A DNA stretch of 64,000 nucleotides from positions 35,229,810 through 35,293,809 of the forward strand of contig CM037593.1 of assembly GCA_021018995.1 (NCBI GenBank). The letters run 5' to 3'. This document shows positions 48,710 through 58,800 of the stretch, piece after piece (the first letter of the stretch is position 1; each line of letters starts with the position of its first letter). Position numbers and translations under genes: made by a program. The DNA is from Chloranthus sessilifolius (Eukaryota; Streptophyta; Magnoliopsida; Chloranthales; Chloranthaceae). The notes under the pieces were generated by a model that searched no databases, was not told where the DNA came from, and worked only from the letters and a program-made list of their open reading frames with translations.

Positions 48710-49669
48710 TAAACCCTTTCCTAATTGTATCCTTTCTTGATGCTCCACTAATATCCATCTTAACATTCAGGCAGTTGCACAATTTTATTTTTGCTTTTGT
48801 TCCCGTAGTTCAAATAATGTATTCGCTGCATGGGCATTTTGGATTTACTTTTATGTTGCAGTCTGCAGGAACAAACTGCTCCTTTGCCACTTTTTTTTTT
48901 CCTTATTTCGTAAAAACTAATATAGATTAATTTGTTTCCATTGATTGTGTCAATTTTGTGGTTTGGTTGAACCTTCTGTTACTCAATTTAATTTGCAATT
49001 TTCTATCTTCCCACTTTTTAAAAATGTGATACAAAATATTTCACTAGCGTAGCTCAAATGAGTATTTGTTTTTTCTGTTGTTTGCTCATTCCCTTAAAAC
49101 AATTCTTTAGATTCATATGGCAGTACTGGATTTGTGTTACTTTTGTTTCAGACAACCCATGTTAGAATGTGCTAAGATCCTGTATGCTAGGCTAAATTTA
49201 AATTATTGGTGTACCCTGAAATGAAAAACAAAAATGGTGGGTCGCAATGCAAAAATTATGGAATGATATGATTGATTTGTTTCTCATTATTGGATTAATG
49301 GAATATAAGCTTGTAATTGACAGTTCGTGCGGAGATGGATTACTATGAAATTTGCAGAACGATTGATTGACTTGACTTGACGAATCCCACTGTTGGAATC
49401 AAATTCCAGCATGGCTTGATCCCCCCATTGGATTTATGGTTTTCCATGAATCCTATGGTGCAAACCAATTTATTCTGCATGTCATTGCTTAGTAAAGTTT
49501 CTATTGTAGTCTGGGATCAGATGTTTAAAATATGCAACATCCAACTCATTTTTGGTTACTTCTTTTTTTCTTTTGGTTTAAAGTATAAATATTATCCCTT
49601 AAGTCAACCTTGGAAATTGATCCTGCTGACCATAGAAAATTCAACTTGAAATTTTTTATATTTGTGCAG

Positions 49670-49846
49670 TCAATATCCCTGGATCGATTATCAGACGCTT
49701 TGGATGTTAGATCTCTAACCTTGGTGATTAAAGAGCAAGAAGCAAAGATGCCGCCACTAGAATTTGACTTTGCTCAGGTTACTCTGACGAGTCCGGATAC
49801 TTCAAATATGACAACCAAAGAAATAAACGGACAACAGCAGCAATAA
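49670..49846 (+). CDS. TRAF-type zinc-finger domain protein, terminal exon
   Basis: After acceptor TTTGTGCAG the frame encodes 58 residues (SISLDRLSDALDVRSLTLVI...) ending QQQQ and TAA. Joined in phase 0 to exon 1 it gives about 366 residues. The LDVRSLTLVIKEQEAKMPPLE segment continues the helix begun by HMLVLEK at the end of exon 1 and resembles the C-terminal helix of plant TRAF-type zinc-finger-related proteins. The tail is Gln-rich and unstructured. The exon is assigned by this fit and by reading phase, without transcript evidence. Confidence 0.8.
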   Translation, partial: SISLDRLSDALDVRSLTLVIKEQEAKMPPLEFDFAQVTLTSPDTSNMTTKEINGQQQQ

Positions 49847-49876
49847 ATGACAGATATGTTTCACCACCCCCATTAT

Positions 49877-50091
49877 CAGGTTTTAAAATCTCGAAAGAAA
49901 GTGAAACTTTTCAGCCATGCCCACAACTTTGATGATATGAGACAAGACAATGTTGGGTAGTACATAATAAAATATAAGCTTATATAGGCTTGTATACCTA
50001 ATACAAGCCATATTTGGATCATTTCATCCATGCCTAAAACCCAATCTCTTCTCATCAAAACCTATCATTTTAGGCGATATTTTAAACCATG
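49877..50091. mobile_element. Possible diverged CGATAC-family element
   Basis: The left end CAGGTTTTAAAATCTCG and right end CGATATTTTAAACCATG resemble the termini of the hAT-like copies. The 215-bp length equals that of copy 1. The 8-bp flanks do not match and the interior has drifted, so it is an old or chance copy. Confidence 0.4.
49966..49971 (+). terminator. Candidate polyadenylation signal of the TRAF-type gene
   Basis: AATAAA lies 120 bp past the stop codon, inside the possible diverged CGATAC-family element. Confidence 0.3.
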
Positions 50092-50771
50092 TCCTAGTTG
50101 GCAAGATTCACAAATTTCTCCCTCCCCTCCCTTAATCTTTGCCAATGTTTCATTTGTGCCGTATTTCGCAATTTTTGTTGTTTTTATGTTTGGTTTTGTT
50201 GGTATTTCTACCTTCTTATTCTTTTGAACTGCAATCCGTCTGTTTCAGATTTCTATTGGAAAGTTGGATTTGTGTAAGGAATTATAGCATGCCATGGCTA
50301 GCCCGTCAAGGGTTATGGTACATGAAACGTGACCCGTTTCTGGTCTATGTGCTCATTAGGTGGCACCGTGTTGATGCGGCGCCAGTCCAACATAATTGAC
50401 CACCTAAACGGAGGTGAATGTTCGCACATTCGGCATATAAAATTTGCCTCATCTACAAGAGGTGTTTAAATTGATTTTATTATGACTGTGAATTGAGATG
50501 AATTGAATTTAAAAAAATTTGATTGAGAAGAGAGTTTGTATTACTAAATCAATTTCATAGTAACTATTCAGAAGAAATGCAACTTGTGGCGACTCGGGTT
50601 GGATTATAAAGTTGACCCGGAAATCGCACTAGATTAGGCTACTCATCTACTACACACTTAACCTAGTTGACAGTTAAATTCACCAACTTTTGGAACAAGT
50701 AATTCTTAATCTGGACGAGTCATCTTGTGATTCTTCTGCCTGTTTATTTTCGCTCTATACTATTATGTTTA

Positions 50772-50977
50772 GGTCCTGTTTGGCAACTCTTTTCTGAAGA
50801 AAAATACTTTTCAAGGGATTGGTGTTGTGTGAGAAGCGGGTCCCTGCTGCTTGCCAAAGATGCGTTTGAGGAAGCTTGACAATGCACACTAATAGTCAAA
50901 GCACTTTATAGTCAAAAAATCAGACTGCTTCTCAACTATGAAAAGTGCTTTTGTGAAAAGAGTTGCCAAACAGGGCC
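50772..50977. mobile_element. Tourist-like MITE, 206 bp
   Basis: The first and last 23 bp are inverted repeats with one mismatch (GG[T/C]CCTGTTTGGCAACTC and on). Flanked by TTA at 50769-50771 and 50978-50980. No coding capacity. This is a classic PIF/Harbinger-derived MITE. Confidence 0.9.
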
Positions 50978-50981
50978 TTAA

Positions 50982-51174
50982 GGCTGTGTTTGGGATTGCC
51001 CTTTGGAGCCAAAGAGCAGGTTTAAATTCCTCTTTTAATGAGAACCAAATTCATCTCTTTCACTCCCCAAAAGATCTAAGAGCACTTACAACCAAACAGA
51101 GTCCCATACTAAAGGGCTCTACGTCATAGCAGGGAGCTGCTCTTTGCCTTCAAAGAACAATCCCAAACACTACC
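50982..51174. mobile_element. Tourist-like MITE, 193 bp, adjacent
   Basis: The ends GGCTGTGTTTGGGATTG and CAATCCCAAACACTACC are inverted repeats with two mismatches. TAA lies on both sides (50979-50981 and 51175-51177). The left TAA overlaps the TTA of the preceding MITE, so one inserted at the edge of the other. Confidence 0.85.
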
Positions 51175-51247
51175 TAAGTTTTTATAATTTTGTTATTGAA
51201 TATTTCATTATTCTAGAGTAGCTAGCTATGTTTAGGTTACTTTTGGG

Positions 51248-51360
51248 ATGTGTGCCACGAAGAATAGAAAATTGACCATCTAATGGTATGCCTATGGTCT
51301 CAAGATTGGAAGAGGCAAAAAACGATCTCCATCTGATTTGAGTGAGTCAATGGTTTTCAG
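51248..51360 (+). repeat. Dispersed repeat copy (GGATGTGTGCCA family)
   Basis: TTTTGGGATGTGTGCCACGA, TTGACCATCTAATGG, CTCAAGATTGGAAGAGG and GAGTCAATGGTTTTCAG align in order with the copies at 44770 and 57215. Ends undefined. Confidence 0.7.
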
Positions 51361-51402
51361 CCTAGGCCCCTCAGTAATTAGATAGGTGCGAATAGAGCTA
51401 CC

Positions 51403-51618
51403 CAAGGTGTCAAATCGGATACGGGAATCGGGTATTGGTTCATGGAGGACCGATACAAATCGGCCGATACCGATATGTATCGGCCGATTTAAAAAAAAAA
51501 AAGAAAAAAAAGAAAACAAAACAAAAAACTCGGTTGAAATCGAGACGTATCGGCGATACCGATACGTATCATGCCGAAAATCGATACATATTGGTATCGG
51601 CCGATATTTGATATCATG
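51403..51618. mobile_element. CGATAC-family hAT-like MITE, copy 3
   Basis: 216 bp. The ends CAAGGTGTCAAATCGG and CCGATATTTGATATCATG are imperfect inverted repeats. Exact 8-bp duplication GAGCTACC at 51395-51402 and 51619-51626. The interior has CCGATACCGATATGTATCGG-type palindromes around an A-rich run. Confidence 0.85.
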
Positions 51619-52146
51619 GAGCTACCTTGAGACGACAAAATTGTGACCATTGAAGCAGATGATAAGATTTGACCATTTGACAATGGTCACTAAAGTTAGC
51701 TGACTTTCTTTATTGAAAAAGTTGTGATTAAAATGTAAATTATTCGAAAAAAAGAATTTTTTTGAATAAATCTTGTTTTGATTGCCACTATTTTAAAATT
51801 TTGCATTTATTATTTATTTATCTTTTATTTTTTATTTTTTTACTTCTTAAGAAGTAAAATTTATAACTAAATTATGATGAATTCACTAACTTTTCAATCC
51901 ATTACAGTTTTTTGTATATTTTAATTATTTTCCATATTTAAAAAAAAATTAATTTTTTCTATTTTGAAACTAGTTCCCAAAAAACAAATTTATAGAAGAA
52001 AATAATATAAATCGAGCTTAGTTTCAAAATATGAAACATGGTCAAAGTAAGAAACTAATTTAAAGTTGAAACCAAATTTGATCGATGCAATTGCGATGAC
52101 CGGCTTCATCATGGTCAATTGTACTTCCAGTACTGATCATTCCACA

Positions 52147-52245
52147 GTCCAATCGACTGTATCATTAAAACACGAAAGTCAAAGCTTGAAACACGGTCCG
52201 GTCGACTGTATCATTAAAACACAAAAGTCAAAGTTTGACTTAGTC
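52147..52245. repeat. Tandem repeat, 49-bp period, two copies
   Basis: GTCC[AA/GG]TCGACTGTATCAT and the following AAAGTCAAAG word are repeated at an offset of 49 bp with few differences. Confidence 0.85.
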
Positions 52246-52635
52246 TTGGAACTCCTGAGTACACTGATTTTGGATTGGCTGTGACAACACAAAGCGTAAC
52301 ACCCTTGGTAAGTAATCACAAATACAAGTGCTCATTTCATAATTTGTGCAGTAGGGCAGGGAAATCAATGCGGGTAAAACCTACAGGTTGCTCTTTATAT
52401 ACGAGAGCACATATAAAAGAGATTTTATGCTCATGCATGCTTTTCTGAAAATCAGAGAGTTTGGGTAATTAATCTTGGTAGTTTTCAATATGAATTGAAC
52501 AATAAAGTTTCAAAGGATTTCCTTCGATAAACAGAATAGCTATCGAGGTTGGGGGCAATTAAGAATGCCCCCACCAAGAGAGCAAACTCTTGTAAGTAAC
52601 TTACAGAAACAACCCTTCGATGACTCTTAACCCAT

Positions 52636-52641
52636 TTTATT
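52636..52641 (-). terminator. Candidate polyadenylation signal of the receptor kinase gene
   Basis: AATAAA on the minus strand about 205 bp downstream of the kinase stop codon, a plausible plant 3'-UTR length. Confidence 0.35.
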
Positions 52642-52845
52642 TACTCAAAAAAGGCTAACCCAACAAACCATAAAAGCATACTAATAATAAGTGAAACATA
52701 AACAAAAACCAAGGACTTAGTAAGTGCCTAGTTTATATTCTAAACTGCAACCAGCTCTAGCTACTAGTACCTTTGAAGATATTATTTCAAAGCTCAATGA
52801 AGGATTAGTCACTTGAAATTTAATGTGAAAAGAAGAAGCCTGTCG

Positions 52846-55326
52846 TCATTCTTCGAACTGGGATATTAACACCCGAGAATTTTTTTTCATGCCGGAGAAC
52901 TTTGATACCGTGCCCTGGTCAGATCCCAGAAGCTTTTCAAGAAATCTCGGAATGGGGGGTATTTCAACCTCTAAAGTTCCCTCGAGAAATTGAATGACCC
53001 GCCCCATAGATGGCCTATTATTTTCATCATCTTGAATGCACCAACAAGCAACTCGACAAGCTTTACTAACGTCTTCCATATTAGCATTATCCCTGAGTCT
53101 GTAATCTAATAAGCTAGAAACCTCCCCCCGTTCACTGATTTTTCTTGCGGCTAAAATAGGGAAATAATAATCACTATTTCCATCATCCGATCGCACTGTG
53201 TTTCTCCTGCCAGATATAATTTCAAAAAGCATCATTCCGTAGCTATAAACATCAGCTTTTGTCGTGATCGCTAGCCCCTCTATCCATTCCGGTGCCAGGT
53301 AGCCTATGGTGCCTCTCATGGTCGTCAAGACCCGGCTGAATTCCCGACCAACAAGCTTAGCCAGACCGAAGTCGGCAACTTTTGGGCCAAATGCATCATC
53401 CAAAAGGATGTTTTCTGGCTTGATGTCACAATGTATGATGCAATCTCTGCAGTTTTCGTGGAGATAGGCTAATCCTCTTGCAGTCCCAATCGCAATGTGA
53501 TACCTTGTTGTCCAGTCTAAAATCTTGGAATCCTCTGGAAACAGATGAGAAGCTAGAGAACCTTGTGGCATGTAATCATAAACCAACAATCTTTTAGTAC
53601 CTTCCGAGCAGAACCCGTGAAGACGAACCAAATTTATATGTTGAATCATCCCAATCGTGCTTACTTCCGCTCGGAACTGCTTCTCTCCTTGTCGACAACC
53701 TTCGAGTTTCTTCACAGCAATGGAAGTTGAATCAGTCAGCGACCCTTTAAAAACAGAACCAAAACCTCCTCCTCCCAACTTTTCAGAGAAGTTATTTGTC
53801 GCTCTCTGTAAATCACTGTACTTAAATGGCACTAAAAAAGCCAAATCTGACTCTAATGATTCAATAACTCTTCTCCTTCGGCATCTCCATATTAACACCA
53901 AAACAACGCCTAATACAGCTAGAAGCGCTACAACTGTACCTAACATGGCCCTCGTAAACTTCCCTCTTTTTCGTGGAGAACTTGGCAGCTTAGAGACTGC
54001 AACGCGCAGATAAAGATCTCCCCCTTCTATATCACCATCAGATCGTTGTTGCAGATTAATGAGATCTCCATCCCATATTGTACACCCAATCCTATAAGCA
54101 TAAGCAGTACAAGAACAGTTGTTCAAGCAAGCTAACTCGCATTCTTCAGTACTCCTAACTACTAAAGAAAGCAGGTTTACAGGATATCTCATGTTGGGTA
54201 TCTTAAAAAACTCATCCCTTTTTCCATTGACAGAGCTATTATTACGACACTGGACTTGGATTTTCCTCCTGCACCCATCAGACCAATCGTTCTGATTCCA
54301 ATTTTTCATATTCCTCGGTTCGAAACCCGGCAAACACTCACAGAAGGCTGAGTTATCCTCATTGCAGATACCAAAAGACCCACAAAGAGAATACACATCA
54401 CATCGATCGATCGGACGAGACCAAGTCAATATCCACTCTTGGATGTCGTCTGACCATACGAATGACTGGAGTTGGCCGGTGACATCGATCATAAATCTTA
54501 CTAACAAAGATGTGTCTGATGCATTATAAGTGAAATAGTTTTCCTTTTCATTTGAAACATAGGTACTCATATAAGTATTAGGATGTTCAGGAAGGAAGCT
54601 AAAACGCTGCCCAGTCCAAAGGCCACTTGTCCAGTATACCGCAGATCGATTCCGCAGTAGAAAATATTGATTGGTTCCATTGGGGTCTATCTCAAGATTA
54701 AAAATCCCAGGGCTAGGATCTTCAAAAGTTAGCCATGAAGTGAGGGCCTGGACTTCTCCTGTGATTTTATTCAATCCAAGTTTTGCTCCAGGCAGCCATG
54801 TATCTGTTGGGTGATCAAAGCTTTGCCAAATTATAACAGAGCTATTGAAACAATCTCTCAAAACAAGATTTCCAGAGTCAAGAAGCACTGCAACTAATGA
54901 AGAATTTGACTGAGTGGGTGTTGAATTTGTTGACCAAATTTGGATATTTGACTGGTGTAAGAGGATAAGATTTCCATCTTTTGAGATTTTTAGTTCAGAG
55001 GATGTGTCAGGGAGGGGTTTGTCTCTATTTGCTACCCAAACGACCGTTTGTTTTGTAACTTTTTTGAACCATATGCCTATGTAGTAGTTGTGAGATTTAC
55101 CTGGTGTGAAGAAACCCAATTCAAAGTTGCCACCTTGGGAGATTATGGTCTGGTTTCTAGAGAGAGAGTGGCCTAGAGAGATGCTGTCAACTGCAACAGA
55201 AACATAGGGTTTGAAAGATGAGAAGAAAAACAAGAGAACTATAAGGAAAATAATGAACCACCTCCTCTTTCCCATCACTCCAAAAACCATCAACCGAGGC
55301 AACTGGGGACTTGGCTCCATCATCAA
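52846..55326 (-). CDS. G-type lectin S-receptor-like serine/threonine-protein kinase
   Basis: Intact single-exon frame of 826 residues, the usual length and intronless form of the At2g19130-like branch. Domains: signal peptide (hydrophobic 23-37), bulb-type lectin (about 50-170, with VVWVANRDKPL and LVLRD), S-locus glycoprotein region (about 200-320), EGF-like/PAN Cys-rich part (310-440), transmembrane helix 460-480 followed by RCRRRR, and kinase (about 513-785). Kinase landmarks are the glycine loop GGGGFGSV 518-525, Lys539, Glu554, HCDIKPEN 632-639, DFG 652-654 and APE 678-680. The Cys before the catalytic Asp makes it a non-RD kinase, a class often tied to immune receptors. It acts at the plasma membrane; the ligand is unknown. 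Met18 (MGKRRWFIIF) would give a more typical signal peptide and may be the true start. A repeat block begins 18 bp upstream of the first ATG. No defect is seen. Confidence 0.96.
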   Translation of the reverse strand: MMMEPSPQLPRLMVFGVMGKRRWFIIFLIVLLFFFSSFKPYVSVAVDSISLGHSLSRNQTIISQGGNFELGFFTPGKSHNYYIGIWFKKVTKQTVVWVANRDKPLPDTSSELKISKDGNLILLHQSNIQIWSTNSTPTQSNSSLVAVLLDSGNLVLRDCFNSSVIIWQSFDHPTDTWLPGAKLGLNKITGEVQALTSWLTFEDPSPGIFNLEIDPNGTNQYFLLRNRSAVYWTSGLWTGQRFSFLPEHPNTYMSTYVSNEKENYFTYNASDTSLLVRFMIDVTGQLQSFVWSDDIQEWILTWSRPIDRCDVYSLCGSFGICNEDNSAFCECLPGFEPRNMKNWNQNDWSDGCRRKIQVQCRNNSSVNGKRDEFFKIPNMRYPVNLLSLVVRSTEECELACLNNCSCTAYAYRIGCTIWDGDLINLQQRSDGDIEGGDLYLRVAVSKLPSSPRKRGKFTRAMLGTVVALLAVLGVVLVLIWRCRRRRVIESLESDLAFLVPFKYSDLQRATNNFSEKLGGGGFGSVFKGSLTDSTSIAVKKLEGCRQGEKQFRAEVSTIGMIQHINLVRLHGFCSEGTKRLLVYDYMPQGSLASHLFPEDSKILDWTTRYHIAIGTARGLAYLHENCRDCIIHCDIKPENILLDDAFGPKVADFGLAKLVGREFSRVLTTMRGTIGYLAPEWIEGLAITTKADVYSYGMMLFEIISGRRNTVRSDDGNSDYYFPILAARKISERGEVSSLLDYRLRDNANMEDVSKACRVACWCIQDDENNRPSMGRVIQFLEGTLEVEIPPIPRFLEKLLGSDQGTVSKFSGMKKNSRVLISQFEE

Positions 55327-55343
55327 GAATTTGAGTAGTCAAT

Positions 55344-55826
55344 CAGGGATTTAAAGCCCGATACACATATCGGCATATCGGCATGGTTTCCAAGCCTATA
55401 CGTATCGGCTATATAGGCCAAAGTGGACGATATTAAAAGATCCTTTTTAAAACAAGAAATATTTTTAAAAAAACTGCATAAATAATTTAAAATATTAAAA
55501 TAATTTGCACAAGGGCATTTTTAGCTTTATATCCTGTTCATATCAAATACATATTAAAAGATCCTTTTTAAAACAAGAAATGTTAAAAAAAAATATGCAT
55601 AAATAATTTAAAATGTTAAAATAATTTGCACAAGGGCATTTTAAGTTTTATATCCGGTTCATATCAAATACATATTAAAAGATCCTTTTTTAAACAAGAA
55701 ATATATTTTTTTTAAATGCATAAATAATTTCAAATATTAAAATAATTTGCACAATGGCCCGATACTATTTTAAATTGGGGATATATATCGGATACATTTC
55801 TGCGGATAGATACAAGATACGACCCG
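55344..55826. mobile_element. Degenerate CGATAC-type repeat block upstream of the kinase gene
   Basis: The left end CAGGGATTTAAAGCCCGATAC resembles the CGATAC-family terminus, and TATCGG/CGATAC words occur at both ends (55349-55420 and 55760-55820). The middle is a 121-bp tandem repeat. The flanks TAGTCAAT and GAGTCAAC share only six bases, so the target duplication is uncertain. Confidence 0.45.
55431..55760. repeat. 121-bp tandem repeat, about 2.7 copies
   Basis: Units start at 55431, 55552 and 55673 (exact 121-bp spacing). Each has TATTAAAAGATCCTTTTT, GCATAAATAATTT and AATAATTTGCACAAGGGC. The copies are over 90 percent identical by eye. Confidence 0.95.
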
Positions 55827-55881
55827 TAGAGTCAACTCATCTTTTTTTTTTCTTTCTGAAAAAATAGAGTCAACTCATCTT
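55827..55881. repeat. 17-bp direct repeat around a T-rich spacer
   Basis: TAGAGTCAACTCATCTT occurs at 55827-55843 and 55865-55881, separated by 21 bp of T-rich sequence. Confidence 0.9.
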
Positions 55882-58800
55882 GCCTTGGAAGTTGGAAGTC
55901 TTTGGCATTCTTTATTTGGGACTAACAAAATACACTGATTTTAGAAATAGAATAGCAGTATCTGGAACCAAATGTTCTTTATCGTCAACCAAGGATTGTG
56001 CACGTGAGCCGTTGACCGCCTTGAATTAGATGATAAATATTTTTTTCATCCAAATCTTCCAATAGTTGATCTTGATATCATGATATACCTATCAAACCGT
56101 CAGATTTTGATTCCACGTGACACACGTTCCCAAAAATAACTAGAGAACCTTATTGCGTATGCCCTTGATCAACCACTTTTCGGTTTGTATGTCACATGGA
56201 TTAACATCTGAACTTCTGATAAAAAAATATCTACATATGCTTAGTCAAGGTAATCAATGGGGATCAGATATGAGAACCTTGGTTGCAAATACTAAATATT
56301 CAGTTGCAAACATTTTCTCCTTTTTTAATTTCCTTGCTGCTGATGTGGTTCGATGTGACAGTCTGCCCAGACTTGCATTGGTTGGGCAGCACTCCACTTT
56401 GCAGCCCATTGCATCCCGACACGTCAGCCGACGGGTGCACAAAACCTGCCTGCCAAATAACAATGTCCTTTTATTAACTCAAGGTTTCTTGGTAATCAGG
56501 ACACCTTTCTAGGCCAGCCCAATAACCTCTTGGGTTGGGTCAGACTTGAAGGATCCGGCTCAATCCAATATCTTATTTATTTAATATAAAGAGCTTGGAG
56601 GCCTTTTAACCCAGCTGGACCCACCCAACTGAAGCTGATTTTTCGGCTCAAACATATACGCTTACCCGTTGAATCAGATAAAGCCCGGCCCTGGTGCACC
56701 CTAGCGTCGGATCGGATCAAGTGCCCAATGGAGTAGGGCGCCAACCAAAATTTTGATTAAGGATATAGAGAATTTTGCAGGTTATGTGGAGCGATGGGAC
56801 TGGCTGTACCCCTAGTGGGGCCCAAATACAACAACCAGTCACACTGTGACACTTAAGCTGTCTGCAACCTTATCTATCAAAAAATGTCCGTCCTGTATAA
56901 TTTCCGTTTTGCCCAAGGCAGCAGAAATAATAAACGTTCCCTTTAGCTAAAATCTTCATCACTGGGTGAGAAGGACGCCATCAAGGGTAGCTTTATTGCA
57001 TCTACCCAATCTTTGAGGACACCTACACAAAGATCATTGAAATCTTTGAATCAGACGATAGAAATCATTGTTACATTAGCTGACCCAATTGAACTTGACA
57101 TCATGGGCATCCCATCTGACGGTTAATTTTTAGTTCCACAGGCCACCCATCAAAAAATGTAATTTGAAAATCACGTTTAAGCGTGATGTGTGCCACATGG
57201 TATTTGGTTGCTTTTTTAGAATGTGTGCCATGTGGAATAAAAAAATGACTGTCTGATAGTACTCTCATGATCTCAAGATCGAGGAGGATTGAAGAGAAAA
57301 AAGATCTCCAACACCTGATTCAAAGCAGTCAATGATTTTAAGTGTAGGTGCCAACAAAGATTCAATTGTTGCAAATAAAGGTACTCTTCAATCAAATTAT
57401 CGCTACTTAATGGGCTTATAAAAATATTTATTGGGGATTAAAAATATATAGAAAATATATTTAATATTTTATAATAAAAAATTACTAAATATATACTAAA
57501 TTACTAATACATTTAAAATAAAATAAATAAATAATTTAAATATAAAAAAGAAAATTACTAAAAATTAGCTAAATTTATGAAATTTTGCCGAAAATTACTG
57601 AAAATTTCCCAAATTTTCGTTAGACCTCCTTTTTAGTGAATTTCGCGAAATTTCGGCAAAATTTGCCACTATGATCAAAGATACTTTAAAGTTGAAAACT
57701 CCTTGGCCGAGGGGCTCCCCAAAGTTGGCGCTAATCTGGGGCTTTCACGAGCATAGTCACGAGGTCAGGGTTCGCTAACAATTTGGCAAGGTAATTGGAA
57801 AAATTTGGCAAAATTCGGGATATATTCTGAGAAAAATTGAAGAGGAAAAAATAAAATTAAAAAATAAAAATCACAATTTTTTGACAAAATTCGGTTATTA
57901 TTGGGAATTATTCATGAATTATCTGGAATTATCAAAGTACTAGGTTTCTTAATTTCTCTTGAGATTGATGCAAAATTAAGACCATATATAAGGTTGGCAC
58001 CATTAGTGTAGAGGACTAATGGCGCATCCCCTCATCAATGGTTGAAATGGTCACTTGTGTGCTTCTCTTGTCACATGGCACACATTCTTCACCCATTCAA
58101 GTTGAAATATATCATGTGAGGCCAAGTTAGCTTACAATTGGTGTCCATCAAAGAATTCTAATCATACGATTTGGGCTCTTTAATATAGATTGATATAGGC
58201 GAGCTGGAAAACGAGGTTATTAAAGTGCTTGAATTTGATTGTATTAGTCAACCAATTAGGACTAAAATTTATAATTAAAATAAATATTAATTCCCGACTT
58301 TTTCAATGTAGTATAATTTTTTTGAGTATTATTTATATAGTTTTAATAGGGAGCCTGTAAATGCACACGGATGTTAAAGAGAGACTTTGTATTTTAGGGG
58401 AGCATGTGACCTGTAAAATATAATTTAAAGTTTATCATCTATAGATCGGTAGTGGATAATATTCGAATCTATTGTTGTCAACCGTTGCAGCAAATAATAG
58501 CCTTTGACCATATTTAACCACATGATGAAGATTATATTTCCTGCCAATCTTATCCGCTAAGGATCTATAGATCATGAACTTTAAATCAGACAACCCAGAT
58601 TACATTTTCACATATCACATGTCCCTAAGGCCCTGTTTGATAGCAATGAAACTCTAAAGAGGAAATGAAATCAATTTCTTACTTGATTTCCTTGGAAATG
58701 ATTTCCTCTATAAATGGATTTCCATTATTTGATTAGTGTGTTTAAGAAACAACTGTCATTGGAAATTGATTTATGTTGTTTAATTAGTATCTTTCAAAAT

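Larger units (their letters stand above)
41830..49669 (+). other. Inferred 7.8 kb intron of the TRAF-type gene
   Basis: The donor GTGAGT at 41830 and acceptor TTTGTGCAG ending at 49669 keep phase 0 and join a conserved-looking C-terminal helix. The intron carries at least two CGATAC hAT-like elements, a second hAT-like element, a Tourist-like element, a SINE candidate and a probable solo LTR. No further coding exon is evident. Splicing is inferred from sequence only. Confidence 0.7.
51627..52845. other. Intergenic AT-rich DNA between the two host genes
   Basis: No gene. It contains a 49-bp tandem repeat (52147-52245) and, near the kinase gene, its presumed 3' untranslated region. Confidence 0.5.

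Noticed and set aside
53657-54013. Plus-strand open frame opposite the kinase gene
   Set aside because: Shadow of the well-supported kinase reading frame on the minus strand.
56153-56512. 119-codon open frame upstream of the kinase
   Set aside because: No recognisable domain, no supporting composition and located in AT-rich intergenic DNA with overlapping frames.
58630-58650. Tourist-like end TAAGGCCCTGTTTGATAGC as a full MITE
   Set aside because: No matching inverted end with TAA was found downstream; at most a fragment.
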